From Curtobacterium sp. MCPF17_002 (lineage in GTDB: Bacteria; Actinomycetota; Actinomycetes; Actinomycetales; Microbacteriaceae), in the NCBI RefSeq assembly GCF_003234115.2, contig NZ_CP126251.1, positions 186,001-250,000 on the forward strand: a stretch of 64,000 bases of DNA, read 5' to 3'. How positions within the stretch are numbered: the first letter of the stretch is position 1; the number at the start of each line of letters is the position of its first letter. The notes beneath the pieces are model-generated. The model did no database searches and had not been told where the DNA came from. It was given only the letters and a program-made list of their open reading frames with translations. The translations under genes and the position numbers were made by a program. Positions 8,747 through 16,815 of this stretch are shown piece after piece.

Positions 8747-11263
8747 ATGTTCGAGAGATTCACCGACCGAGCCCGTCGTGTTGTCGTCCTCGCTCAAGAA
8801 GAAGCGAAGATGCTCAACCACAACTACATCGGCACCGAGCACATCCTCCTCGGCCTCATCCACGAGGGCGAGGGCGTCGCCGCGAAGGCGCTGGAGTCGC
8901 TCGGCATCTCGCTCGATGCCGTCCGCGAGCAGGTCCAGGACATCATCGGGCAGGGCCAGCAGCAGCCGACCGGGCACATCCCGTTCACGCCGCGCGCCAA
9001 GAAGGTGCTCGAGCTGTCCCTGCGCGAGGCGCTGCAGCTCGGCCACAACTACATCGGGACCGAGCACATCCTGCTCGGCCTCATCCGCGAGGGCGAGGGT
9101 GTCGCAGCCCAGGTCCTCGTGAAGCTCGGCGCCGACCTCAACCGGGTCCGCCAGCAGGTCATCCAGCTCCTGTCCGGCTACCAGGGCAAGGAAGCGGTCG
9201 CCGTCGGCGGCGAGCAGCAGCAGAACGCGCAGCAGGGTTCGCAGGTCCTCGACCAGTTCGGTCGGAACCTCACCCAGGCCGCGCGCGACGGCAAGCTCGA
9301 CCCCGTCATCGGGCGCGAGAAGGAGATGGAGCGGGTCATGCAGATCCTCTCCCGCCGCTCCAAGAACAACCCCGTCCTGATCGGTGAGCCCGGTGTCGGC
9401 AAGACCGCGGTCGTCGAAGGCCTCGCCCAGGCGATCGTCAAGGGCGACGTGCCCGAGACGCTCAAGGACAAGCAGCTCTACTCGCTCGACCTCGGGTCGC
9501 TCATCGCCGGGTCCCGCTACCGCGGTGACTTCGAGGAGCGCCTCAAGAAGGTCACGAAGGAGATCCGCACCCGCGGCGACATCATCGTCTTCATCGACGA
9601 GATCCACACCCTCGTCGGTGCCGGTGCTGCCGAGGGCGCGATCGACGCCGCGTCGATCCTCAAGCCGCTCCTCGCCCGCGGTGAGCTCCAGACCATCGGT
9701 GCCACCACGCTCGACGAGTACCGCAAGCACTTCGAGAAGGACGCCGCACTCGAGCGCCGCTTCCAGTCGGTGCAGGTCAACGAGCCGTCGCTGCCGCACA
9801 CGATCAACATCCTCAAGGGTCTCCGCGACAAGTACGAGGCGTTCCACAAGGTGTCCATCACCGACGGCGCGATCGTCTCCGCGGCGAACCTGGCGGACCG
9901 CTACGTGCAGGACCGCTTCCTGCCGGACAAGGCCATCGACCTGATCGACGAGGCCGGCGCACGCCTCCGCCTGTCGATCCTGTCGGCGCCGCCGGAGCTC
10001 CGCGAGTTCGACGAGAAGATCTCGACGGTCCGCGGGCAGAAGGAAGCCGCCATCGAGGAGCAGGACTTCGAGAAGGCCGCGTCGCTCCGTGACGAGGAGA
10101 AGAAGCTCCTCGGCGAGCGTCTCCGCCTCGAGAAGCAGTGGCGTGCGGGTGACGTCGCCGCGTCCGGCACCGTCGACGAGGGCATCATCGCCGAGGTCCT
10201 GGCACAGGCCACGGGCATCCCGGTCTTCAAGCTCACCGAAGAGGAGACCTCGCGTCTCGTCTTCATGGAGAAGGCCCTGCACCAGCGCGTCATCGGTCAG
10301 GAAGAGGCCATCTCGGCCCTCTCCAAGACCATCCGCCGCACCCGCGCCGGCCTCAAGGACCCGAACCGCCCCTCGGGCTCGTTCATCTTCGCCGGCCCCA
10401 CGGGCGTCGGCAAGACCGAGCTCGCCAAGGCGCTCGCGGAGTTCCTGTTCGACGACGAGGGCGCACTGATCTCCCTCGACATGTCGGAGTTCGGCGAGAA
10501 GCACACCGTCTCGCGCCTGTTCGGTGCCCCTCCCGGGTTCGTCGGGTTCGAGGAGGGCGGCCAGCTCACCGAGAAGGTGCGTCGCAAGCCGTTCTCCGTG
10601 GTCCTCTTCGACGAGATCGAGAAGGCCCACCCGGACATCTTCAATTCGCTGCTGCAGGTCCTCGAGGAAGGCCGTCTGACCGATGGTCAGGGCCGCGTGG
10701 TCGACTTCAAGAACACCGTCATCATCATGACCACGAACCTCGGTTCGCAGGGCATCGCCGGTGGCCCGGTGGGCTTCCAGGTCGAGGGTGACTCGGCCGT
10801 CGGCTACGACCGGATGCGTGGCAAGGTCAACGAGGAGCTGAAGAAGCACTTCAAGCCCGAGTTCCTCAACCGCGTCGACGACACGATCGTGTTCCCGCAG
10901 CTGTCGCAGCCCGAGCTGCTGCAGATCGTGGACCTCTTCGTGAAGCGTCTGTCGGACCGTCTGCTCGACCGCGACATGACGGTGGAGCTCACGCTCCCCG
11001 CCAAGGAGCAGCTCATCAAGGTCGGGTTCGACCCGTCCCTCGGTGCACGCCCGCTCCGCCGCGCGATGCAGCACGAGGTCGAGGACCAGCTGTCCGAGCA
11101 CATCCTGCAGGGTGAGCTCAACGCCGGCGACCACGTGAAGGTCGACTTCGCCGAGGGCAAGTTCACCTTCGAGACCGGGCGTCAGCCGGGTCGCGAAGAG
11201 GTCCTCGCCGGGGCTGCAGCGGTCGAGACCGCTGATGTCCCGCAGGGCGAGATCGAGTCCTAG
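8747..11263 (+). CDS. clpC: ATP-dependent Clp protease ATP-binding subunit ClpC
   Basis: An 838-residue AAA+ unfoldase that feeds substrates into the ClpP protease in the cytoplasm. Two Clp_N repeats occupy about residues 1-145 and share the phrase [14 protein letters not shown]. The first AAA+ domain has Walker A GEPGVGKT near residue 212 and Walker B VFIDEIH. A UVR-like middle segment ([18 protein letters not shown]) lies near residues 430-447 and marks ClpC rather than ClpA or ClpB. The second AAA+ domain has Walker A GPTGVGKT near residue 550 and the ClpP-docking and D2-small domains follow. The ATG at 8747 has an AAGGGAGAG Shine-Dalgarno. The gene is followed by palindrome copy 2. Confidence 0.97.
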   Translation: MFERFTDRARRVVVLAQEEAKMLNHNYIGTEHILLGLIHEGEGVAAKALESLGISLDAVREQVQDIIGQGQQQPTGHIPFTPRAKKVLELSLREALQLGHNYIGTEHILLGLIREGEGVAAQVLVKLGADLNRVRQQVIQLLSGYQGKEAVAVGGEQQQNAQQGSQVLDQFGRNLTQAARDGKLDPVIGREKEMERVMQILSRRSKNNPVLIGEPGVGKTAVVEGLAQAIVKGDVPETLKDKQLYSLDLGSLIAGSRYRGDFEERLKKVTKEIRTRGDIIVFIDEIHTLVGAGAAEGAIDAASILKPLLARGELQTIGATTLDEYRKHFEKDAALERRFQSVQVNEPSLPHTINILKGLRDKYEAFHKVSITDGAIVSAANLADRYVQDRFLPDKAIDLIDEAGARLRLSILSAPPELREFDEKISTVRGQKEAAIEEQDFEKAASLRDEEKKLLGERLRLEKQWRAGDVAASGTVDEGIIAEVLAQATGIPVFKLTEEETSRLVFMEKALHQRVIGQEEAISALSKTIRRTRAGLKDPNRPSGSFIFAGPTGVGKTELAKALAEFLFDDEGALISLDMSEFGEKHTVSRLFGAPPGFVGFEEGGQLTEKVRRKPFSVVLFDEIEKAHPDIFNSLLQVLEEGRLTDGQGRVVDFKNTVIIMTTNLGSQGIAGGPVGFQVEGDSAVGYDRMRGKVNEELKKHFKPEFLNRVDDTIVFPQLSQPELLQIVDLFVKRLSDRLLDRDMTVELTLPAKEQLIKVGFDPSLGARPLRRAMQHEVEDQLSEHILQGELNAGDHVKVDFAEGKFTFETGRQPGREEVLAGAAAVETADVPQGEIES

Positions 11264-11282
11264 GACCCGACCACACCTCGAA

Positions 11283-11318
11283 CAGGAGGCGCGGTGCCGG
11301 CTGGCACCGCGCCTCCTG
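11283..11318. repeat. intergenic palindrome, copy 2 (clpC terminator)
   Basis: A perfect 16-bp stem (11283-11298 with 11303-11318) around a GGCT loop, 19 bp after the clpC stop. It shares the GGAGGCGCGGTGCC arm with the copies at 8544 and 14561. Confidence 0.85.
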
Positions 11319-11363
11319 TCGTCCCGTGTGCGCGTCGTGTGTCCTTCGGCCCCCTTCCGGGGG

Positions 11364-11369
11364 TACGGT
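11364..11369 (+). promoter_or_regulatory. -10 box of the 6C RNA
   Basis: TACGGT lies about seven bases before the predicted RNA start (near 11376). I see no good -35 match, so this promoter is tentative. Confidence 0.45.
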
Positions 11370-11370
11370 G

Positions 11371-11483
11371 AGGACTGCGTGAGGCGTTCCCCCCAACACC
11401 TCGCGCACAGCGATCGGCCGGTTCCCCCCAACAGGCCGAGACGCGGCCGGCCCCGGTCTGTTCGCAGACCGGGGCCGTTGCTC
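11371..11483 (+). ncRNA. 6C small RNA
   Basis: Two consecutive hairpins each carry exactly six cytosines in a 14-nt loop, the hallmark of the actinobacterial 6C RNA. Hairpin 1 pairs 11377-11384 with 11399-11406 (one G-U pair) around the loop CGTTCCCCCCAACA. Hairpin 2 pairs 11414-11419 with 11434-11439 around GGTTCCCCCCAACA. A strong intrinsic terminator (11448-11477 plus TTGCTC) follows, as is usual for this family. The RNA is about 105 nt long and is read on the plus strand between clpC and the convergent hydrolase gene. In Corynebacterium and Mycobacterium, 6C RNAs affect growth and DNA-damage responses, probably by pairing of the C-rich loops with G-rich mRNA leaders. The family is well known; its targets here are not. 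Confidence 0.9.
11448..11477 (+). terminator. terminator of the 6C RNA
   Basis: A 13-bp stem (11448-11460 with 11465-11477), TTCG tetraloop, then TTGCTC. Confidence 0.85.
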
Positions 11484-11541
11484 GTCCCGGGGCGGTGGTC
11501 GTCCGGGCCGGTGCTCGATCGGCGGAGCAGCGTCCGGGGGG

Positions 11542-12552
11542 TCAACGGGTGATCGTCGCCGCGAAGTCGCGGACGGCGGCGTCCCAGCGCTCCGGGTCCT
11601 CGTTCCACTCCAGCGTGTGCGCCGCCGTGCGGAACGCCACGGCTCGGACGTCCTGCCGGCGTGCGAGTGCGGCGACGTCGTCCGACGCGACGAGGACGTC
11701 GGCGTCGGAGTGCAGCAGGAGCGTCGGGGTGCTCCGGTCCAGCCAGCGCGTGACACCGATCGGGGTGGGTGCACCGGCGAGCCGTGAGAGGACCGCTGTC
11801 GTGGCGATCCGTGCCGCCACGGTGCCGACGATCCGGGGGAGGCGCGCGGCACCCACCGCGCCGCGCAGCGCCGACCGGACGTCGAGGAGCGGCGAGACCC
11901 CCACGATGCCGTCGACGGGCTCGCGGCCGGCGGCGACGGAGCACGCGAGCGCTCCCGCCGACCAGCCCTGCAGCACGACGCGCGAGACGCCGCGGGCACG
12001 GGCTGCCCGGACCGCGGCGACGATGCGGTCCACCGCGGCGGGGTCGAGCGAGCGCAGCGCGAGGTCGGTGGTGTCGATCACCTCGGACGTCGCCCCGAGT
12101 GTCCGCCACACCGCGAGACCCCGGAGCACCTGCCGTGGCCCGAGGGACTGCCCGTGCACGTGCACGACGTGGGTGTCCGCGGCGTCGGGTTCCTCGCCGG
12201 GCACGTCCTGCTCGGCGTCGTACAGCATCGCGTCCCACGCCCACTCGCCGACGGGGGCCAGGGCGTCGGTCCTCCGCCGGACGGTGTCGGTGCCGGTGCC
12301 GGTGCCGGTGCCGGCGCTCAGGACCTCGCCCACGCGCACGTGGCGGCCGTCGTGCGTGAGCCGGTACGTGCCCGGCAGGCGGGTGTCCCGTGTGGCGACG
12401 AACTCGGCCTCGGTCGCCGAGGCGCTCCGCACCGTGGCGGTCGCCGTGTACGGCGTGGGGAACAACAGCCGCCGTGCGACGAAGGCCCCGAGGCCGAGTG
12501 TGCCGACCGCGCCCGCCGCGGTACCGATCGTGGCGATGCGTCCGCCGGTCAT
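11542..12552 (-). CDS. alpha/beta hydrolase, membrane-anchored
   Basis: A 336-residue protein with one N-terminal hydrophobic segment (about residues 5-30), so it is probably anchored with its catalytic domain outside or at the membrane. The alpha/beta-hydrolase signature is visible: an oxyanion-type HVHGQSL near residue 127, the nucleophile elbow GWSAG near residue 197, an acid in LLLHSDADVL and a late His in RTAAHTLEW. A hexamer repeat (GGTGCC four times, 12289-12312) encodes an alternating Gly-Thr run. The ATG overlaps the stop of the upstream membrane-protein gene (ATGA), making it the last gene of a four-gene coupled operon. The substrate is unknown. Confidence 0.75.
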   Translation of the reverse strand: MTGGRIATIGTAAGAVGTLGLGAFVARRLLFPTPYTATATVRSASATEAEFVATRDTRLPGTYRLTHDGRHVRVGEVLSAGTGTGTGTDTVRRRTDALAPVGEWAWDAMLYDAEQDVPGEEPDAADTHVVHVHGQSLGPRQVLRGLAVWRTLGATSEVIDTTDLALRSLDPAAVDRIVAAVRAARARGVSRVVLQGWSAGALACSVAAGREPVDGIVGVSPLLDVRSALRGAVGAARLPRIVGTVAARIATTAVLSRLAGAPTPIGVTRWLDRSTPTLLLHSDADVLVASDDVAALARRQDVRAVAFRTAAHTLEWNEDPERWDAAVRDFAATITR

Positions 12553-13499
12553 GTGGTCTCCCTGGTGCGTCCGGTGATGGCTGCCGCAGCGGCGGGGACG
12601 TCCTGTCCCGCCTCGCGTGCACGGTCCTCGATCTCGACGGACAGTCGGTGCAACCGGGTCCGCCACTGGCGACGCTGCCAGACGATCGTGAAGTAGAGCC
12701 CGTGGTTGCCCGACTGGGTCTCGAGGCGGCGGAGCTCCGGCTCGAGGGCACGGAAGCGCCGACGCGTCCGGCGCCAGTCGCGGAACTCGCGTGCGGCGTC
12801 GGGCAGGACCCCACCGGCGGCACCGAGGGCGAGCAGCACCATCGAGGTGAGGAAGACCGGCGCGTAGACCGCCGACAGGACCCCGACGGCACCGGTGACG
12901 CCGAACACGTGCACGGCGTCGAGGGCGATCGCGATCACGGCGAGGAGCACCATCGCGGCCGCTCCGACCACGAACAGCCAGTACATCCGGCCGAGGGCGT
13001 CGCTCGTGCGGAACCCCCGGACGACGGCGACGGCGGAGCGGCCGATGACGACCGCGATGTACGTCATCTCGACGGCCGAGTACAGGGCCGTGGGCAGCTG
13101 GTCGCCGTACTCCGCCATGAACGACGACGTCGGGGTCGGCGCATCGATGAACGAGAACAGCACCACGAGCGCGACGAGGACCGCGACGCAGCCGATGAGC
13201 CGGCTCGGACGGAGCAGGTTCGCCGAGCGCGCCGCGGCCTCCACCGACTGCGCGAGTGCGAAGAGTCCGCACACCATCAGGCAGCGGCCGAGCAGGTCGG
13301 CGACGTTCGGTTCGTGGGTGACGCCGGCGAGGAACGCGAGGATGTCCGCCTGGTTGATCGTCAGGCCCACCGCGACGAACGCGCAGCACACCATGAGCCA
13401 GGTGACGCTCGCCGACTGCGTGCGCACGAGCCACAGCCGGGCGACGAGCACGACGAGGATGCACCAGACCGGGAGCGACCCCCAGACGTGCAGGGTCAC
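12549..13499 (-). CDS. multi-pass membrane protein, MAB_1171c / DUF6545-like
   Basis: A 316-residue protein with about seven hydrophobic segments in its first 220 residues. A basic cytoplasmic tail follows (EFRDWRRTRRRFRALEPELRRL and a second WRRQWRTRL motif). This layout, next to an ImmA/IrrE protease and an HTH regulator, matches the MAB_1171c family of putative transporters with a DUF6545-type tail. I base this on memory of the family, not a search. The GTG start overlaps the stop of the protease gene (GTGA). The function is unknown. It could be a sensor or effector acting with the protease-repressor pair. Confidence 0.65.
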   Translation of the reverse strand: MTLHVWGSLPVWCILVVLVARLWLVRTQSASVTWLMVCCAFVAVGLTINQADILAFLAGVTHEPNVADLLGRCLMVCGLFALAQSVEAAARSANLLRPSRLIGCVAVLVALVVLFSFIDAPTPTSSFMAEYGDQLPTALYSAVEMTYIAVVIGRSAVAVVRGFRTSDALGRMYWLFVVGAAAMVLLAVIAIALDAVHVFGVTGAVGVLSAVYAPVFLTSMVLLALGAAGGVLPDAAREFRDWRRTRRRFRALEPELRRLETQSGNHGLYFTIVWQRRQWRTRLHRLSVEIEDRAREAGQDVPAAAAAITGRTRETT

Positions 13500-13954
13500 C
13501 GGAAGATCCCGTGCTGCTGGCCGTCCGGGTCGAGCAGGCCGATCCGGAGTGCGAGCTGGTCGGCGACGAGCTCGACCTCGTGCTCGTGCGGGGTGTCGAG
13601 CGACCGGGTGAACGCGGTCCGTCCGGTGAGGAGCCCCGTGTAGGCCTGGTGGTCGCAGCCGCGGTCGTCCATGAAGACGTGTGCGAGCTCGTGCAGGACG
13701 CACGCCACCCGGGAGCGTTCGGACAGGTCGGGACGGGTCTCGAGCAGGGCCCGGTCGGTGCGCTGGATGAGGCGCGCCGACAGGTCGCCCGGCAGGTCGG
13801 CGGTGCGCACCTCGATCGGCTTGCCGAGTGCCGACTCCGCACGCTCGACGAGCTCCGGCAGCGACAGCCGACGGGGGAGTCCGAGCCGCTGCACCCGACG
13901 GCGGGCCTCGGTCTGGCGGCGGAGTGCGCCGAGGCGGTCGCGGTACCCGGTCAC
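13496..13954 (-). CDS. ImmA/IrrE family metallopeptidase
   Basis: A 152-residue zinc peptidase of the COG2856 type. The HExxH motif is clear in VLHELAHVFMD (about residues 86-96), and a downstream acidic stretch (HEHEVELVADQLAL) carries the third-ligand-type Glu/His and the conserved E-x-x-A-D pattern. ImmA and IrrE relatives cleave or inactivate an HTH repressor after stress, freeing its target promoters. The GTG start overlaps the stop of the HTH gene (GTGA) and its own stop overlaps the membrane-protein start. The obvious candidate substrate is the HTH protein encoded just upstream. Confidence 0.85.
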   Translation of the reverse strand: MTGYRDRLGALRRQTEARRRVQRLGLPRRLSLPELVERAESALGKPIEVRTADLPGDLSARLIQRTDRALLETRPDLSERSRVACVLHELAHVFMDDRGCDHQAYTGLLTGRTAFTRSLDTPHEHEVELVADQLALRIGLLDPDGQQHGIFR

Positions 13955-14394
13955 GATGCGCCCCCGGACTCGTCGAGGCGCCGCACCTGCTCGGTGAAGT
14001 CGCGGATCTCGTCGGCGGAGGCGAACTCCCCGAGCCGGCGGGTGGCGAACGCGACGACCTCGCGCTTGCGGAGTTCGAGCACGAGCTCGAGCTGCGCCTG
14101 CACGCGCTCGGGGACGTCGGTGCTCCCCGCGGGGTCGGTCAGGTACTCGGGTGGGACGCCGAAGTACCCGGCCAGGGCGGCGAGCAGGCGCTGGTCCCGC
14201 ACGGCCGGGCCGTTGCCGCCGAGCATGTAGCCCCAGCGCGGCCGGCTCATCGAGGCGCCCTGCGTCTCGATCTCGGCCGCGATCTCCTTGTACGAGGGAC
14301 GCTGGCCCGAGTTCGCCTCGACGACGTCCATCAGGAGCTGGAGCTTCCGGGAGAGTTCGCGCCGGTGCGCGTCGTCGTCGTTGTACTCGATCAC
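13951..14394 (-). CDS. HTH (XRE-like) regulator of the ImmA operon
   Basis: A 147-residue protein with an N-terminal helix-turn-helix. The region RPSYKEIAAEIETQG to MSRPRWGYMLGG (about residues 32-60) has the spacing of actinobacterial phage-repressor-like domains. The C-terminal half is helical and charged. The GTG at 14394 is the first start in frame; its Shine-Dalgarno (GGTGGGA) is weak. It is the first gene of the coupled four-gene operon and probably represses it through the palindrome at 14415-14425. Confidence 0.75.
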   Translation of the reverse strand: MIEYNDDDAHRRELSRKLQLLMDVVEANSGQRPSYKEIAAEIETQGASMSRPRWGYMLGGNGPAVRDQRLLAALAGYFGVPPEYLTDPAGSTDVPERVQAQLELVLELRKREVVAFATRRLGEFASADEIRDFTEQVRRLDESGGAS

Positions 14395-14414
14395 GTCGTC
14401 CCACCCTTTACATC

Positions 14415-14425
14415 TGTCTCAGACA
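14415..14425. promoter_or_regulatory. palindromic operator upstream of the HTH gene
   Basis: TGTCTCAGACA is a perfect 5-1-5 palindrome, 20 bp upstream of the HTH start in a locally AT-rich stretch that should hold the promoter. It is a plausible autoregulatory site. No other function is visible. Confidence 0.5.
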
Positions 14426-14560
14426 TGATAAAACTGGACCAGCGCAACGGCCAGTCCCGACTACTCTGCCAGGGTCCGGCCCACCCGTCAGGTCGGCATT
14501 TCGTGGGGGGATGCCGAATCCGGGTGCGCGATCCGGGCGCTCCGGCCGTGACCAGATGAC

Positions 14561-14602
14561 GGACTGGAGGCGCGGTGCCAGCTGGCACCGCGCCTCCAGT
14601 CC
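14561..14602. repeat. intergenic palindrome, copy 3 (perfect 42-nt inverted repeat)
   Basis: Bases 14561-14581 are the exact reverse complement of 14582-14602, with no mismatch. The core GCGGTGCCAGCTGGCACCGC is shared with copies 1 and 2. It lies just downstream of the SRPBCC gene (minus strand), so it probably ends that transcript. Confidence 0.85.
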
Positions 14603-14618
14603 GTACCGGGGTTGCGTC

Positions 14619-15071
14619 CTAGGCCTGGACGTCGCCTCGCCAGCCCGGCTGGGTCGGGGCGTTCTCGACCCGCTCCTTGTAGTTCTGCAGGTCCTTCTTG
14701 ACGGCGTGGCCGCCGACACCGACTGCGGAGCCGAGCTTCTCGAGGATGCCGGACGGCTCCCAGTCGATCTGCGCGGTCACGCGGGTCTCGCTGTCGGAGA
14801 GCTTGTGGAAGGTGACGACACCGGCGTGGTCGGTCTCGCCGTCCTTGACGGTCCAGGCGACCCGCTCGTCGGGGTGCTGCTCGGTGATGACGGCGCGGAA
14901 CTCGCGCTGCTGGCCGGCGACCTTCACGGTCCAGTCGGTGGTCGTGTCGTCGATCTGCACGATCTTCTCGACCTCGTCGAGGAAGTGCGGGAACTCCTCG
15001 AAGCGGGTCCACTGGTCGTAGGCCTGACGGACGGGGACGTTGACGTCGACGGTTTCGATGATCTGAGGCAT
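14619..15071 (-). CDS. SRPBCC family protein (polyketide cyclase/dehydrase-like)
   Basis: A 150-residue single-domain START/Bet v1-like protein. The opening IIETVDVNVPVRQAYDQW and the following FEEFPHFL are typical of the cyclase/dehydrase branch; TAQIDWEPSG and a C-terminal long helix (LQNYKERVE) complete the fold. Such proteins bind hydrophobic ligands in a cavity; no ligand can be named. The ATG at 15071 begins the conserved domain directly, so longer in-frame extensions are rejected. It is monocistronic, ending at the 42-nt palindrome. Confidence 0.85.
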   Translation of the reverse strand: MPQIIETVDVNVPVRQAYDQWTRFEEFPHFLDEVEKIVQIDDTTTDWTVKVAGQQREFRAVITEQHPDERVAWTVKDGETDHAGVVTFHKLSDSETRVTAQIDWEPSGILEKLGSAVGVGGHAVKKDLQNYKERVENAPTQPGWRGDVQA

Positions 15072-15153
15072 GGACTGGACGGTAGGCGGCTCGGGCTGGA
15101 CGGCGTCCAGGCCGGTGTCCCCCGGGGCCGTGGTCTCCGCTGTCGGCGCCTCG

Positions 15154-16152
15154 CTACCAGGTGAGTGCGTCCAGGTGGTCGTGACCGGACAGCAGGCGGG
15201 CGACGCGGTCCCACGACGCCGACCGGACGTCCGCCTCGGGGTGGTGCGCCGCGATCGCCAGCTCGACGTACATGTCGTAGAACTGCAGCCGCTCGCGGAG
15301 GTGCTCCCGCTCGAACAACCCGGGGTACGCACCGCGCAGCCATCCCGGCACCTCGGCGAGCGTCGACGGGTCGAGCCCCTGGTGGGCGGGCGTCGGCGGG
15401 AACTCCCGCGACCGCGCACACCAGCGCAGGATCGTGTCGAGCTCGGCGTCGGCGGGTTGCGCGACCGCCTCGGCGAAGTCGATGAGCCCGGTGACGCGCC
15501 CGTCGTCGACCATCACGTTCGAGCCGTGCAGGTCGCCGTGCACCAGGACCGGGTCGTCGTCGGCGAACAACGGGAGCCGTTCCTCGACCCAGTTCGCGAT
15601 CTCGGCGAGCAGGCCGGCGTCACGGCCGGGCATCCGACCGGCGGCCTCGACCTGCTGCAGGGTCGCCTGCACGACGGGCGGGTGGTACGCCGGCCACGGA
15701 GCGCCCGCGAGCGCGTCGGACAGCCAGGGCGGCAGCAGGTCGGACGGGACGGGGACGCGGTGCAGTGCGCTGAGTGCTGTGCCGAGGCTCTCGATCAGCG
15801 ACCGCCGCGTCGACTCGTCGGCGGTCGGCCACGCCTCGTGCAGGGTCCGGCCGGGGAGGCGCTCCGAGACGTACCAGGAGCCGTCCGGGCCGTCGCCGTG
15901 GGCGATGTGCCGGGCGTGCGGGACGTCACTGCCGCTGAGGAGGTCGACGACGGCGGCCTCGTGGCGGTACGCGTCGCGCGCCGGTCCGTTGCTCAGCCGG
16001 ACGACGTACTCGTCGCCGACCCAGGCGCGACTGACCCAGCCGCCCTTCGCGGTGAAGCGGCCCGTCGTCGGCAGGCCGGCGGCCGTGAGGCTCCGTCGGA
16101 GCAGCGGGCTGCTCGCCGGCTCCTCGCTTCGGGACGTTCCTCCATCGGACAC
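15154..16152 (-). CDS. aminoglycoside phosphotransferase-fold kinase (APH family)
   Basis: A 332-residue protein with the APH/choline-kinase fold. The catalytic Brenner motif is intact (VLVHGDLHGSNVMVDDG), followed by the metal-binding LIDFAEA near residue 218. The nucleotide-binding lobe has WVGDEYVVRLSNG near residue 48. Genomic APH-fold kinases act on many small molecules, including macrolides, homoserine and choline, so no antibiotic role should be assumed. The start is uncertain: I chose the GTG at 16152, but an in-frame GTG at 16188 would add 12 residues. The gene diverges from the acetyltransferase gene. Confidence 0.75.
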   Translation of the reverse strand: MSDGGTSRSEEPASSPLLRRSLTAAGLPTTGRFTAKGGWVSRAWVGDEYVVRLSNGPARDAYRHEAAVVDLLSGSDVPHARHIAHGDGPDGSWYVSERLPGRTLHEAWPTADESTRRSLIESLGTALSALHRVPVPSDLLPPWLSDALAGAPWPAYHPPVVQATLQQVEAAGRMPGRDAGLLAEIANWVEERLPLFADDDPVLVHGDLHGSNVMVDDGRVTGLIDFAEAVAQPADAELDTILRWCARSREFPPTPAHQGLDPSTLAEVPGWLRGAYPGLFEREHLRERLQFYDMYVELAIAAHHPEADVRSASWDRVARLLSGHDHLDALTW

Positions 16153-16195
16153 GGAGTGAGCCTCGCACACACGCAGGTCCTGGTGCACTGCGCAC

Positions 16196-16201
16196 TAGGG
16201 T
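16196..16201 (+). promoter_or_regulatory. -10 box of leaderless acetyltransferase promoter
   Basis: TAGGGT ends seven bases before the ATG at 16209. This also argues for 16209 over the ATG at 16203 or the GTG at 16200. Confidence 0.55.
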
Positions 16202-16208
16202 GATGGGG

Positions 16209-16751
16209 ATGACTGAGCACGGGAAGCACGCGTTCCACGAACGGGACGACCACGGCATCCTGGTGCGTCCCGCACTCGCCTCCGACGTCCCGCACATCCA
16301 ACGGCTCATCGCGCCGTACGTCGACCGTCGGATCCTGCTCGGCAAGGAGAACGTCGCGCTCTACGGCTCGATCCAGCAGTTCCGGATCGCCGAGGGACCC
16401 GACGGTGTCCCCATCGGGTGCGGCGCGCTCGCCGTGTTCTGGGACGACATCGCCGAGGTCCGCACGCTCGCGCTCGACCCCGAGTGGATCCACAAGCGCG
16501 TCGGACACCGGATGCTCGAGGCCCTCGAACACGACGCCCGCGAGCTCGGTGTCGCACGCATCTTCTGCCTCACGTTCGAGGTCGAGTTCTTCGCCAAGCA
16601 CGGCTACCTCGAGATCGGCGAGCGGGTCGTCTCGCCCGACGTCTACGCCGAACTCGTGCGGTCGTCGGACGAAGGGGTCGCCGAGTTCCTCGACCTCGCC
16701 CGGGTCAAGCCGAACACGCTCGGCAACACCCGCATGCTGAAGATCCTCTGA
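16209..16751 (+). CDS. amino-acid N-acetyltransferase (N-acetylglutamate synthase type)
   Basis: A 180-residue GNAT acetyltransferase. It resembles the short actinobacterial N-acetylglutamate synthase (Rv2747/ArgA-like), which starts arginine synthesis by acetylating glutamate from acetyl-CoA. Supporting phrases are IGCGALAVFWDDIAEVRTLA (beta4 and the acetyl-CoA loop), the Q/RxxGxG-like KRVGHRMLEAL near residue 99, and FCLTFEVEFFAKHGY near residue 120. The ending LGNTRMLKIL is also typical. The start is set by the leaderless promoter geometry. No arginine genes are adjacent, so the assignment rests on the protein alone. Confidence 0.75.
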   Translation: MTEHGKHAFHERDDHGILVRPALASDVPHIQRLIAPYVDRRILLGKENVALYGSIQQFRIAEGPDGVPIGCGALAVFWDDIAEVRTLALDPEWIHKRVGHRMLEALEHDARELGVARIFCLTFEVEFFAKHGYLEIGERVVSPDVYAELVRSSDEGVAEFLDLARVKPNTLGNTRMLKIL

Positions 16752-16815
16752 CGCTTTCCGGTCCTGCGCGGCGGGGTGGCCTCGTGGTGCGGGCGCCGTT
16801 GTCTACCCTGTGCGC

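Noticed and set aside
8723..12892. Open frame of 1389 codons on the minus strand across clpC
   Set aside because: It covers clpC, the 6C RNA and other genes, has no recognisable domain and is the antisense frame of a strongly biased coding region.
8544..14602. CRISPR array from repeated palindromes
   Set aside because: The copies are about 3 kb apart with genes between them; there are no regular spacers or cas genes.
15154..16152. Aminoglycoside resistance gene
   Set aside because: Only the general kinase fold is supported; genomic APH-fold proteins act on many substrates and there is no resistance context.
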